DNA of 64,000 nt, from positions 4,458,501 to 4,522,500 of the forward strand of contig NC_021505.1 in the NCBI RefSeq assembly GCF_000412675.1. The letters are read 5' to 3'. A program made the translations under genes and the position numbers. The notes under the pieces are model-generated. The model made no database searches. It was not told the origin of the DNA and saw nothing but the letters and a program-made list of their open reading frames with translations. Shown one piece after another: positions 34,774 through 43,389 of the stretch. Position 1 is the first letter of the stretch, and every line of letters starts with the position of its first letter. This DNA comes from Pseudomonas putida NBRC 14164 (GTDB lineage Bacteria > Pseudomonadota > Gammaproteobacteria > Pseudomonadales > Pseudomonadaceae).

Positions 34774-35364
34774 ATGTCCGTTCCAACCACGATGTTCCGC
34801 CTCACTGGCCGCGACTACCCGCCGGCCAAGCTGAGCCACGCCAGCCTGATCATCATCGATGCGCAAAAGGAGTACCTCAGTGGGCCCCTGCAGCTGTCGG
34901 GCATGGACGAGGCCGTGGCCAACATCGCCAGGTTGCTCGACGCCGCCCGCAAGAGCGGCCGTCCGATCATCCATGTTCGCCACCTGGGCACAGTCGGTGG
35001 CCGCTTCGATCCACAGGGGCCTGCCGGCCAGTTCATTCCGGGGCTGGAGCCACTGGAAGGTGAAATCGTCATTGAAAAGCGCATGCCCAACGCATTCAAG
35101 AACACCCAGCTGCACGAAACGCTGCAGGCGCTTGGCCATCTCGATCTGATTGTCTGCGGCTTCATGAGCCATTCCAGCGTCAGCACCACCGTTCGCCGCG
35201 CCAAGGACTATGGTTACCGGTGCACCCTGGTGGAAGACGCCTCGGCAACCCGCGACCTGGCCTTCAAGGATGGCGTCATCCCGGCGGCGCAGATTCACCA
35301 GTGCGAAATGGCCGTCATGGCCGACAACTTCGCTTGCGTGGCCCCCACCGCCAGCCTGATCTGA
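34774..35364 (+). CDS. Isochorismatase-like hydrolase with Ser at the catalytic Cys position
   Basis: 196 residues of the cysteine-hydrolase (isochorismatase/nicotinamidase) fold. The catalytic Asp29 (LIIIDAQKEY) and Lys102 (IEKRMPNAF) are present. The nucleophile site, normally TxxCV, reads SHSSVSTTVRRA, so the cysteine is Ser135. It may be inactive or work differently, as EntB-type relatives that lack the cysteine do. AAGGAG precedes the ATG at 34774. The substrate is unknown. Confidence 0.87.
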   Translation: MSVPTTMFRLTGRDYPPAKLSHASLIIIDAQKEYLSGPLQLSGMDEAVANIARLLDAARKSGRPIIHVRHLGTVGGRFDPQGPAGQFIPGLEPLEGEIVIEKRMPNAFKNTQLHETLQALGHLDLIVCGFMSHSSVSTTVRRAKDYGYRCTLVEDASATRDLAFKDGVIPAAQIHQCEMAVMADNFACVAPTASLI

Positions 35365-35450
35365 GCGGCTGGGCATGACCGCCCGGCAGCCGGGCGGAAC
35401 CCGATGGGCGGCGGCAGGTCGAATTCCGGATATCCACAGAGGAGAGCGGA

Positions 35451-35771
35451 ATGAAGCTTAAAGGCAGTTTCGACGCCAAGCGCCTGCGCACGCGCCAGCC
35501 GCGTAACTGGGGTGCCCGCCTGGCGGCCGGCCTGTCGGCGCTGCTGGCGACCCTGGGCGTGCTGCTGGCCATGGCCGGCGTCGCAGGCCTGCTGGGCAAC
35601 TACCCTGCCCTGCAAGAACTCAATACCAACAAGCCATTGTCCAGCATCCTCACCGGGGCTGGCTTGTTGCTGCTGTGGCTGGGCGTGCGTTTCTGGCGGC
35701 GCAGCCGCATTCGCTTGCGTCGCGGGCGGGAACTGAACCTGTCGCCGCATCTGATGAAAAAGCACGACTGA
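35451..35771 (+). CDS. Hypothetical two-helix membrane protein
   Basis: 106 residues with a basic N terminus (MKLKGSFDAKRLRTRQPRNW), a membrane helix at about 24-50, a short loop, a second helix at about 64-82 and a strongly basic C-terminal tail (RRSRIRLRRGRE). Both termini are predicted cytoplasmic. AGAGGAG precedes the ATG. The function is unknown. Confidence 0.75.
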   Translation: MKLKGSFDAKRLRTRQPRNWGARLAAGLSALLATLGVLLAMAGVAGLLGNYPALQELNTNKPLSSILTGAGLLLLWLGVRFWRRSRIRLRRGRELNLSPHLMKKHD

Positions 35772-35783
35772 TGATTTTATGTC

Positions 35784-35894
35784 GCCTGTGCGGGCCTCTT
35801 CGCGGGTAAACCCGCTCCCACAGGTACACCGCTGCCCTCAGGTTCAGTGATATCCCTGTGGGAGCGGGTTCACCCGCGAAGAGGCCCGCACAGG
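35784..35894. repeat. REP pair (inverted), GCGGGT/ACCCGC type
   Basis: GCCTGTGCGGGCCTCTTCGC faces its reverse complement; the core hairpin is GCGGGTAAACCCGC or GCGGGTTCACCCGC, a GC-to-AT variant of the common type. Confidence 0.9.
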
Positions 35895-35945
35895 CTGCAC
35901 ATGGCCCCACAGTCGCGTAAACTACGCCGCCCACGTGGAGGCATC

Positions 35946-36506
35946 ATGCAAGACGACGATTTTTCCCTGTTCAAGGCCGAAGTGCGTGGCGTAAAGCAAA
36001 TTCGCCACGACCGCGCCGAAGTCGGCAAGCCCAAGGCCGACCGCCAGAAGCTGGCCGGGCTGCGCCAGGCTGCAACCGTGCGCAGTGACAAGGCCCTGGT
36101 CATCGACGGCATGTCCGACCAGTTCGTCATCGACGTTGGCGCCGAAGACGAGCTTATGTGGCGCCGCGACGGCGTGCAGGAAGGCCAGCTGCGCAAGCTG
36201 AAGCTGGGCCAGATCCCGTTCGAGGGCAGCCTCGACCTGCACGGCATGACCGTGGAAAAGGCCCGCGAAACCCTGTGGGACTTCATAGCCGAAGCCACCA
36301 GGCTGGAAGTGCGTTGCGTACGGGTTACCCACGGCAAGGCGGCACGCCTGGACGGCAAGCGCCCGATGATCAAGAGCCACGTCAACACCTGGCTGCGCCA
36401 GCACCCGCAAGTGCTCGGTTTTGCCTCGTGCAGCGCCCGCCACGGCGGCACTGGCGCGGTGTATGTGATGCTCAAGCGAACCATGCTCGAAGGCCGCGAC
36501 GAGTAA
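35946..36506 (+). CDS. Smr-domain endonuclease-like protein
   Basis: 186 residues. A charged N-terminal region is followed by a C-terminal Smr domain with LDLHGMTVEKARETLWDFI, the VTHGKAARLDGKRP loop and the HGGTGAVYVMLKR end. Stand-alone Smr proteins nick DNA or cut RNA; the target here is unknown. GGAGG lies five bases before the ATG at 35946. folE follows 70 bp downstream on the same strand. Confidence 0.9.
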   Translation: MQDDDFSLFKAEVRGVKQIRHDRAEVGKPKADRQKLAGLRQAATVRSDKALVIDGMSDQFVIDVGAEDELMWRRDGVQEGQLRKLKLGQIPFEGSLDLHGMTVEKARETLWDFIAEATRLEVRCVRVTHGKAARLDGKRPMIKSHVNTWLRQHPQVLGFASCSARHGGTGAVYVMLKRTMLEGRDE

Positions 36507-36576
36507 CGCCGCGCTTGCAGCGCCGCCCTCACCGCCGTAACCTTCGTTTTTGCGATTTTTTCCCACAGGTAGATCC

Positions 36577-37122
36577 ATGTCCCTGGAACAGAACTACACC
36601 GAGATCCTCAGCCAGATTGGCGAGGACGTCTCCCGTGAGGGCCTGCTCGACACGCCCAAGCGGGCTGCAAAGGCGATGAAGTACCTTTGCCGCGGTTATG
36701 AGCAAACACTGGAAGAAGTCACCAACAACGCTTTGTTCAGCTCTGACAACAGCGAAATGGTGCTGGTCCGGGACATCGAGCTGTATTCGATGTGCGAACA
36801 CCACATGCTGCCGTTCATCGGCAAGGCACACGTGGCCTACCTGCCCAAGGGCAAGGTACTGGGCCTGTCGAAGGTAGCGCGCATCGTCGACATGTATGCC
36901 CGTCGCCTGCAGATCCAGGAAAACCTCAGCCGCCAGATCGCCGAAGCCGTGCAGCAGGTCACCGGTGCCGCCGGTGTAGCCGTGGTCGTCGAGGCCAAGC
37001 ACATGTGCATGATGATGCGCGGTGTCGAGAAGCAGAACTCGACCATGATCACCTCGGTGATGCTGGGTGAGTTCCGCGATAACGCCGCCACCCGCAGCGA
37101 GTTCCTCAGCCTGATCAAGTGA
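36577..37122 (+). CDS. folE: GTP cyclohydrolase I
   Basis: 181 residues. FolE opens GTP to dihydroneopterin triphosphate for folate and pterins. The zinc site is formed by CEHHMLPF and HMCMMMRG, and the active-site segment GLSKVARIVDMYARRLQ is intact. The ATG at 36577 (MSLEQNYTEIL) is the normal start. A strong terminator follows 16 bases after the stop. Pseudomonads often carry more than one folE paralogue. Confidence 0.97.
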   Translation: MSLEQNYTEILSQIGEDVSREGLLDTPKRAAKAMKYLCRGYEQTLEEVTNNALFSSDNSEMVLVRDIELYSMCEHHMLPFIGKAHVAYLPKGKVLGLSKVARIVDMYARRLQIQENLSRQIAEAVQQVTGAAGVAVVVEAKHMCMMMRGVEKQNSTMITSVMLGEFRDNAATRSEFLSLIK

Positions 37123-37137
37123 TTGGCTGCTGACCCC

Positions 37138-37164
37138 AAGCCGACCCCCTCCGGGTCGGCTTTT
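37138..37164 (+). terminator. Rho-independent terminator after folE
   Basis: GCCGACCC (37140-37147) and GGGTCGGC (37153-37160) form the stem and TTTT follows. It lies between folE and the glutaredoxin-like gene. Confidence 0.9.
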
Positions 37165-37182
37165 GCATTTCAGGAGTTGCCC

Positions 37183-37554
37183 ATGATCGTCAAAGCCCTG
37201 CGGGTTGGCCTCGGCCAGCTCATCGTGTTCGCTGACTGGATCAGCCGCCCGGCCAAGCGCAAGCGCGACGCCGCTGCCCAGGCCCGCGTCGAGCAGGCGG
37301 CCAAGGGCCTGGAGCTGTACCAGTTCCATGCCTGCCCGTTCTGCGTCAAGACCCGCCGTACCCTGCACCGGCTGAACGTGCCGGTGGCGCTGCGCGATGC
37401 CAAGAACGACCCGGTGCACCGCCAGGCCCTGCAGGAAGGTGGCGGCCGGGTGAAAGTGCCGTGCCTGCGCATTGAAGAGGCCGGCAAGGTGACCTGGATG
37501 TATGAGTCCAAAGCCATCATTGCCTACCTCGATGAGCGGTTTGCCTCGGCCTGA
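37183..37554 (+). CDS. Glutaredoxin/GST-N-domain protein
   Basis: 123 residues. An N-terminal hydrophobic or amphipathic stretch (VKALRVGLGQLIVFADWI) precedes a thioredoxin-fold domain with the redox motif CPFC (FHACPFCVKTRRTL), the cis-proline region VKVPCLRI and the end WMYESKAIIAYL. It is typical of membrane-associated glutaredoxins that handle glutathione mixed disulfides. TCAGGAG precedes the ATG at 37183, after the folE terminator. Confidence 0.87.
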   Translation: MIVKALRVGLGQLIVFADWISRPAKRKRDAAAQARVEQAAKGLELYQFHACPFCVKTRRTLHRLNVPVALRDAKNDPVHRQALQEGGGRVKVPCLRIEEAGKVTWMYESKAIIAYLDERFASA

Positions 37555-37568
37555 CTGTTGTTAGCAAT

Positions 37569-37678
37569 CCTGTGCCGGCCCCTTCGCGGGCGCGCCCGCT
37601 CCCACAGGTTTACCGCAGGGCTGAAGCCTGTGCAGTACCTGTGGGAGCGGGCATGCCCGCGAAGAGGCCAGCACAGGA
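37569..37678. repeat. REP pair (inverted), GCGGGC/GCCCGC type
   Basis: CTGTGCCGGCCCCTTCGCGG faces CGAAGAGGCCAGCACAG. It lies between convergent genes. Confidence 0.88.
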
Positions 37679-37684
37679 TGAAAA

Positions 37685-38287
37685 TCAACCCACCATCGGC
37701 ACGTGCCGCGGGTGGCTGCTGACACGCTCCAGCCAGGCCCGGACCGCCGGGTATTCGGCCAGGTCGAAGCCGCCCTGCTGCGCCACATGGGTGTAGGCAT
37801 ACAAGGCCACATCGGCAATCGAGTACTGGTCACCTACCAGGTAAGGCGTCATCTGCAGCTGTCGCTCCATCACCCTCAGTGCCTTGTAGCCGCCCTTGTG
37901 CAGCTTGCGGTACTCGTCTAACCGCTCATCCGGCAGCCCCAGGTAAAACTGGATAAAGCGCGCCACGGCAATGTACGGCTCATGGCTGTACTGCTCGAAG
38001 AACTGCCACTGCAACACCTGCGTGCGCAGGCGCGGTTCGCTGGGCAGGAACTCACTACCATCGGCCAGGAAGTTGAGAATGGCATTGGACTCCCACAGGT
38101 AGCTGCCGTCCTCCAGCTCCAGTACGGGCACCTTGCCGTTGGGGTTCATCGCCAGAAACTCGGGCGTTTCGGTTTCGCCCTTGAGGATGTCCACCGGGTG
38201 CCATTCATACGGCCGGCCCAGCAGGCTCAACATCAGCTTGACCTTGTAGCAGTTGCCCGACTGGTAGTCGCCATAGACCTTGTACAT
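37685..38287 (-). CDS. Glutathione S-transferase family protein
   Basis: 200 residues with an N-terminal thioredoxin-like domain (YKVYGDYQSGNCYKVKLMLS; the Ser or Cys near residue 10-12 could activate glutathione), the NPNGKVPVLEL cis-Pro segment and the glutathione-binding WESNAIL. The all-helical C-terminal domain includes YSIADVALYAYTH. The ATG at 38285-38287 follows GGGAGG. The substrate is unknown. Confidence 0.9.
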   Translation of the reverse strand: MYKVYGDYQSGNCYKVKLMLSLLGRPYEWHPVDILKGETETPEFLAMNPNGKVPVLELEDGSYLWESNAILNFLADGSEFLPSEPRLRTQVLQWQFFEQYSHEPYIAVARFIQFYLGLPDERLDEYRKLHKGGYKALRVMERQLQMTPYLVGDQYSIADVALYAYTHVAQQGGFDLAEYPAVRAWLERVSSHPRHVPMVG

Positions 38288-38432
38288 CGCCCCTCCCCTC
38301 CCAAGCAGTTTCGCAATTGCGCCCAATAGTTGGCGACTGTACGGCTAAAAGCAATGGCCGCTGTATGGCAAGGATCAATCTTGCTCGCTGTAGTCTGAAA
38401 AAACTGCTTACACCTTTACAAGGACTTTGTTC

Positions 38433-39623
38433 ATGACCGATGCCACTTCCGCACGCCTGCGGCCCCTGGCAGATACCTCCCCGTCGGCGGTGGTCGCCGG
38501 CTTCATCGCCATGCTCACCGGCTACACCAGTTCGCTGGTGCTGATGTTCCAGGCTGGCCAGGCGGCCGGGCTGACCACCGCGCAGATTTCGTCATGGATC
38601 TGGGCGCTGTCGATCGGCATGGCGGTGTGCAGCATCGGCCTGTCGCTGCGCTATCGCACGCCGGTCACCGTGGCCTGGTCTACCCCCGGCGCCGCCCTGC
38701 TGATCACCAGCCTGGGCGGGGTGAGCTATGGCGAAGCCATTGGTGCCTACATCACCTGTGCCGTGCTGGTGCTGATCTGCGGCCTCACTGGCAGCTTCGA
38801 GCGCCTGGTCAAGCGTATCCCGGCCTCGCTGGCCTCGGCATTGCTGGCGGGCATCCTGTTCAAGATCGGCAGCGAAATCTTCGTTGCGGCGCAGCATCGC
38901 ACATTGCTGGTGCTGGGCATGTTCTTCAGCTACCTGTTGGTCAAGCGGCTGTCGCCGCGTTACTGCGTACTGGCGGCGCTGCTGGTGGGCACGGCACTGT
39001 CCGGCGCCTTGGGCCTGCTGGACTTCAGCGGCTTCCACCTGGAAGTGGCCAAGCCGGTGTGGACCACTCCGAGCTTCTCGCTGGCGGCCACCATCAGCAT
39101 TGGCATTCCGCTGTTCGTGGTGGCCATGACCTCGCAGAACATGCCCGGCGTGGCCGTGCTGCGCGCCGACGGCTACCAGGTGCCAGCCTCGCCGCTGATT
39201 TCGGCCACGGGCTTTGCCTCCCTGCTGCTGGCGCCATTCGGCTCGCACGGGGTCAACCTGGCGGCGATCAGCGCAGCGATCTGCACCGGGCCGCACGCCC
39301 ATGAAGATCCGAGCAAGCGCTATACCGCCGCGGTGTGGTGCGGGATTTTCTACGGTATTGCCGGGGTGTTCGGCGCGACGTTGGCGGCGCTGTTTGCAGC
39401 GTTGCCGAAAGAGCTGGTGCTGTCGATTGCCGCACTGGCACTGTTCGGCTCGATCATGAACGGGCTGACGGTGGCCATGAGCGAAGCGCGCGAGCGGGAG
39501 GCGGCAGTGATTACCTTCATGGTCACCGCCTCGGGGCTTACGTTGTTCTCGATTGGCTCGGCGTTCTGGGGGATTGTGGCGGGGGTGCTGGCCTTGATGA
39601 TCCTCAACCCGCGCAAGGCCTAA
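38433..39623 (+). CDS. benE: BenE-family benzoate/H+ symporter
   Basis: 396 residues with about twelve membrane helices, matching the BenE family: GFIAMLTGYTSSLVLMFQ near the N terminus, VAWSTPGAALLITS, MTSQNMPGVAVLRADGY and APFGSHGVNLAAISAAICTG. BenE proteins import benzoate. No benABCD or cat genes are adjacent, so this copy may serve another aromatic acid. AAGGAC precedes the ATG at 38433. Confidence 0.9.
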   Translation: MTDATSARLRPLADTSPSAVVAGFIAMLTGYTSSLVLMFQAGQAAGLTTAQISSWIWALSIGMAVCSIGLSLRYRTPVTVAWSTPGAALLITSLGGVSYGEAIGAYITCAVLVLICGLTGSFERLVKRIPASLASALLAGILFKIGSEIFVAAQHRTLLVLGMFFSYLLVKRLSPRYCVLAALLVGTALSGALGLLDFSGFHLEVAKPVWTTPSFSLAATISIGIPLFVVAMTSQNMPGVAVLRADGYQVPASPLISATGFASLLLAPFGSHGVNLAAISAAICTGPHAHEDPSKRYTAAVWCGIFYGIAGVFGATLAALFAALPKELVLSIAALALFGSIMNGLTVAMSEAREREAAVITFMVTASGLTLFSIGSAFWGIVAGVLALMILNPRKA

Positions 39624-39636
39624 GGTTTATTGGTGC

Positions 39637-39749
39637 CTGTGCGGGCCTCTTCGCAGCACAAGGCTGCTCCTACAAGGGCACCACAGCCCTCAGGCCCAAT
39701 GATATTCCTGTAGGAGCAGCCTTGTGCTGCGAAGAGGCCCGCACAGGCA
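39637..39749. repeat. REP pair (inverted), GCAGCACAAGGCTGC type
   Basis: GCCTGTGCGGGCCTCTTCGC continues into the GCAGCACAAGG core and faces its exact reverse complement, with long outer arms. It lies between the benE and chemoreceptor ends. Confidence 0.9.
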
Positions 39750-39769
39750 GCAGACATTCCGGGCCAGGC

Positions 39770-41710
39770 TCACAACCTGAAATGCCCCACCATCCCCTTC
39801 AAATCGGTGCCCAACTGCGCCAGTTGCACACTCGACCGGGCATTGTCCTGCATCGCCAGCGCCGCCTGGTCCGCACTGCCACGAATCTGCGTGACACTGC
39901 GGCTGATCTCTTCCGCCACCGAGCTCTGCTGCTCGGCTGCCGCGGCAATCTGCTGGTTCATCTGCTGGATCAATGAAACCGCAGCCGCAATGCTGCCCAG
40001 CGCGCTCTCCGTCTGCAGCGCATCAGCCACTGCCAGGCGAACCAGTTCAGTGCTGCCACGAATCTGCGCCACCGACTGCTGGGCGTTACCGCGCAGGCTG
40101 GCAACCAGTACCTCGATCTGCTCGGTAGACTGCCGGGTACGCCGCGCCAACGCACGCACCTCGTCGGCCACCACAGCAAAACCACGCCCCTGCTCGCCAG
40201 CGCGGGCAGCCTCGATGGCGGCGTTCAGCGCCAGCAAATTGGTCTGCTCGGCCACGCTCTTGATCACTTCCAGCACGTCACCAATGGTATGGATTTCGGC
40301 ACTGAGGCTGTCGATGCCGGCGCTGGCGGTTTCTGCCGCCGCCGCCAACTGCTCGATGCGCTGCATGCTCTGGCGCACCACCTGTTGCCCCGACTCAACC
40401 TTGTCATCCGCCGCCTGGGCCGCCTGCGCCGCTTCCTCGGCATTGCGCGCCACATCGTGCACGGTGGCAGTCATCTGCTGCATGGCAGTGGCCACCTGCT
40501 CGGTTTCCTCCTTCTGGCTGCCCACCTCGCGATTGGTCTGCTCCGTCACTGCCGACAACGCCTGAGCGCTACCCGCCAGTTGTTCGATGCCTTGCTGCAA
40601 GCCGCTGACAATGCCTGAAAGGCCTGCGGCCATCTGCTGCATGGCCTGCATCAGCTGCCCCACCTCGTCACCACGCGGTGCCTGGGCGTCAAAACCCAGC
40701 TCGCCAGCGGCAATGCGCTGGGCGCGGGCGATCACATGCTTGAGCGGGCCGACCACCGCGCGGGTGATCAGCCAGGCGGCCAGCACACCCACCAGCAGTG
40801 CCAGGCCGGTGGCCAGGGCAATGGCCACGGCATTGCGTTGCAGCTCACCCTGCAGCGCCTGCTCCTGCCCCAGGTAAGCCTGGTCGACCCTCCCGGTGAC
40901 TTGCTCGGCACTGGCCTGCAACTGGGCTTTCAGCCCTTGCTCGCGGGCCAACTGGTCGGTGTATTCGTTGAGTTTTTCCGAGAAGCTGCCGATGTGCCCC
41001 GCCACCTCGCCCAGCACGCTCTGGTAACCGGCATCACTGACCGCGGCCTGCAACTGGCCAACCAGGCTGGCGGCCTCCACCGTCTGGGCGATACGCTCCT
41101 GGCTTACGCCCTCTTCGCCCTTGCGGCTTTTTTCCAGGCGCACCCGCGCTTCGTCCATGGCCTGCAACATCAGCCGCGACACCTGCGCCACTTGCGCAGC
41201 CTGCTCAAGAAACTCGCCCCCCTGCTGGCCCTGGGACTGCTTGAGTGTGTATACGCCGTCGTCGGCCAGGCCGGCCTGCAGCACATCAAGGTTATTGGCG
41301 ACGCTGGACACCGACCAGCTGGCCATGTCCAGCGCCAGCTCCTTGGCCTGCACCGCCGCCACATAAGCTTCGAACGCCTGGCCGTAGGCAGCCAGATCGG
41401 TTTCGGCCGCCACCAGCGCCGGCAGGCCTCGGGCCCGCTCGGCCAAGCCCTGCAAGCCGCTGCGCAAGGCCTCGGCCTGCTGGATATCGGAGCGCAGGGC
41501 AAACGCCTGCTCATGCTGACGCAAACGCAGCAGGTCGGTATTGAACTGTGCCAGCTGGCGCAAACTGTCGAAGCGCTGGCCCACGCTGTGCAGCGCGGCG
41601 ATGCCGATGGCCGCCACCGCCAGGGTCAGCACCAGCACCAAGGCAAAGCCCAGGCCGAGTTTGCGGGCCATGCCCAGGTTGGCCAGCACACTGTGCTTGC
41701 TCGCGCCCAT
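39770..41710 (-). CDS. Methyl-accepting chemotaxis protein with HBM-type sensor domain
   Basis: 646 residues. TM1 lies at about 17-38, a periplasmic helical sensor of about 255 residues follows, TM2 is at about 294-317, then a HAMP domain and the signalling domain with the conserved tip EQTNLLALNAAIEAARAGEQ. The sensor's size and helix content fit the helical bimodular (HBM) class known from P. putida McpS and McpQ, which bind organic acids; the ligand here is unknown. No CheR-tethering pentapeptide is seen at the C terminus (MVGHFRL). AAGGGGA precedes the ATG at 41708-41710. Confidence 0.9.
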   Translation of the reverse strand: MGASKHSVLANLGMARKLGLGFALVLVLTLAVAAIGIAALHSVGQRFDSLRQLAQFNTDLLRLRQHEQAFALRSDIQQAEALRSGLQGLAERARGLPALVAAETDLAAYGQAFEAYVAAVQAKELALDMASWSVSSVANNLDVLQAGLADDGVYTLKQSQGQQGGEFLEQAAQVAQVSRLMLQAMDEARVRLEKSRKGEEGVSQERIAQTVEAASLVGQLQAAVSDAGYQSVLGEVAGHIGSFSEKLNEYTDQLAREQGLKAQLQASAEQVTGRVDQAYLGQEQALQGELQRNAVAIALATGLALLVGVLAAWLITRAVVGPLKHVIARAQRIAAGELGFDAQAPRGDEVGQLMQAMQQMAAGLSGIVSGLQQGIEQLAGSAQALSAVTEQTNREVGSQKEETEQVATAMQQMTATVHDVARNAEEAAQAAQAADDKVESGQQVVRQSMQRIEQLAAAAETASAGIDSLSAEIHTIGDVLEVIKSVAEQTNLLALNAAIEAARAGEQGRGFAVVADEVRALARRTRQSTEQIEVLVASLRGNAQQSVAQIRGSTELVRLAVADALQTESALGSIAAAVSLIQQMNQQIAAAAEQQSSVAEEISRSVTQIRGSADQAALAMQDNARSSVQLAQLGTDLKGMVGHFRL

Positions 41711-41827
41711 CGCCGATTCCCCTTCTGCGTGCGAGGTTATCCCGAAGGCCAAGGGTGGCAACGTTGCCCGCCGATGAACAAGGGCCTGGCGTCAGGATAG
41801 TGTCAAATAGCTATGGGCGTGTCGTTT

Positions 41828-43225
41828 TCAGCTTGGCAGAGGTCGCCCCGCATGCTGGAGGAAGGCCTGGGCACGGGAATCCTGCCCATAGGCGACATTT
41901 ATGCGTAGCCAGCTGCTGGGCGTGCCTTGGTAATCGAACGCGCTGCCCGGGGTAAGCAGCACCGCATGCTCCCGCGCCACCTGCTCAAGGCTGGCGAAGT
42001 CCCGGCCGGGCACGCGCGCCCAGACGAACATACCGCCACAAGGCTCACAAAATACCTGCCAACCCGCCTGCTCCAACTGGCCCAGCAGCTTGGCCATGTG
42101 CTGGCCAAGGCGTACGCGCAGGCGTTGCACGCTCTTGCGGTAGCTGCCATTGGCGAGCATCTGGCCCACCACCTGCTCGGCAAAGCGTGACGTGCCGATA
42201 CCGCTGACCATCTTCAGCTCGGCCAGACGCGCCAGCAACGCAGGGTCGGCGACCAGGTAGCCGACCCGCAACGAACTGCTGAGGGTTTTCGAAAAGCTGG
42301 CCATGTAGATCACCCGTTGCTCGCTGTCGAGGGTGGCCAGGCGTGTAGCCGGGCCCTCCTGGAAGTCGGCGTAGATATCATCCTCGACAATGCGCAGATC
42401 ATGTTCACGGGCCAGCTCGAGCAGGCGGTAGGCGACTTTGGGTGTCAGGCTGGTGCCGGTAGGGTTCTGGTAAAGGCTGTTGATGAACAGGCAGCGCGGC
42501 TTGTGCGTGGCCAGCAGGGTTTCGATGGCCGCCAGGTCAGGGCCCTCTGCGGTACGCGGTACCGGCAGCATGTGCACCTGGTGCTGACGCAGCAGGTTGT
42601 ACAGGTTGTAGTAACCAGGGTTTTCCACCAACACCGTGTCGCCTGGACGCAGCAGGGTACGCACCAGCAGGTCCAGACCGTGGCTGGCGCCGTGGGTGGT
42701 GAGGATGTGCTCGGGGCCGGCAGCGATGCCCAGCTGCGCAAGGCGCTTGTGCAATTGCTGACGCAGGCTGGCCAGGCCCAGGGGTGGGCAGTAGTCGAAC
42801 AGATCCTGCGGGGCGCCGCGGCTTACCTGCCGCACCGCCTGGGCCAGCTCGGTTGCAGCGCGCCAATTGCTGGGCAGCCAGCCGCAGCCCAGTTTCAGCA
42901 ACTCGTCATGGCCCTCGCGAAACTGCCGCCAGTTGCCGTCGCCAGACTCACCCCAAGGCTGCGTATCGTCAGCCGGGGGCCCGGGCTTGCGCTCGGCGAC
43001 AAAAAAGCCGGTGCCGTGGCGGGCCTCCAGCCAGCCGCTGGCGACCAGGCGGTCGTAGGCCTCGATCACACAGGACGCGCTGACCGCCTGGCTGCGGGCC
43101 AGCGCGCGGATCGATGGCAGGCGTGCGCCGGGGCGCAGGCGTTGCTGGTCGATCCAGGCTTGCAGGTGGTCGGTGAGTTGCTGCACCAATGGGGCGGGGC
43201 CGGTGCGATCGAGGGAGAAGTGCAT
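41828..43225 (-). CDS. MocR/PdxR-type regulator (GntR HTH fused to aminotransferase domain)
   Basis: 465 residues. The N-terminal GntR helix-turn-helix (RLRPGARLPSIRALARS; SASCVIEAYDRLVASGWL) is joined to a class I aminotransferase fold. PLP contacts include FINSLYQNPTG, VEDDIYADF and the Schiff-base lysine in ASFSKTLSSSLRVG. Such proteins use PLP as effector and usually control the adjacent gene, here the divergent MFS gene 165 bp away. The start MHFSLDR at 43223-43225 is preferred to an extension reaching 43264. Confidence 0.9.
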   Translation of the reverse strand: MHFSLDRTGPAPLVQQLTDHLQAWIDQQRLRPGARLPSIRALARSQAVSASCVIEAYDRLVASGWLEARHGTGFFVAERKPGPPADDTQPWGESGDGNWRQFREGHDELLKLGCGWLPSNWRAATELAQAVRQVSRGAPQDLFDYCPPLGLASLRQQLHKRLAQLGIAAGPEHILTTHGASHGLDLLVRTLLRPGDTVLVENPGYYNLYNLLRQHQVHMLPVPRTAEGPDLAAIETLLATHKPRCLFINSLYQNPTGTSLTPKVAYRLLELAREHDLRIVEDDIYADFQEGPATRLATLDSEQRVIYMASFSKTLSSSLRVGYLVADPALLARLAELKMVSGIGTSRFAEQVVGQMLANGSYRKSVQRLRVRLGQHMAKLLGQLEQAGWQVFCEPCGGMFVWARVPGRDFASLEQVAREHAVLLTPGSAFDYQGTPSSWLRINVAYGQDSRAQAFLQHAGRPLPS

Positions 43226-43321
43226 GGGTAAGTGTTCGCAGATTTTGAGCGAACAGTTAAGCATAAATGGAGTGACGGTGTGTCTGGCAGGTGGAATAGC
43301 CTGGCATCAGAGTGAGCAGGC

Positions 43322-43357
43322 CCGGCCCTTTCGCGGGTTCACCCGCGAAAGGGCCGG
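43322..43357. repeat. 36-base perfect palindromic hairpin with a REP-like core
   Basis: Arms CCGGCCCTTTCGCGGGT and ACCCGCGAAAGGGCCGG pair perfectly around a 2-base centre. The core GCGGGTTCACCCGC is that of the REP family, but the outer GTGGGAG parts are missing. It lies 33 bp before the MFS start. Confidence 0.85.
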
Positions 43358-43389
43358 TACAGCCACTAGAGAAACCAGGACCCCTACCC

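Noticed and set aside
38433..39623. Benzoate-degradation island around benE
   Set aside because: No benABCD, catBCA or regulator genes are adjacent; the neighbours are a GST and a chemoreceptor.
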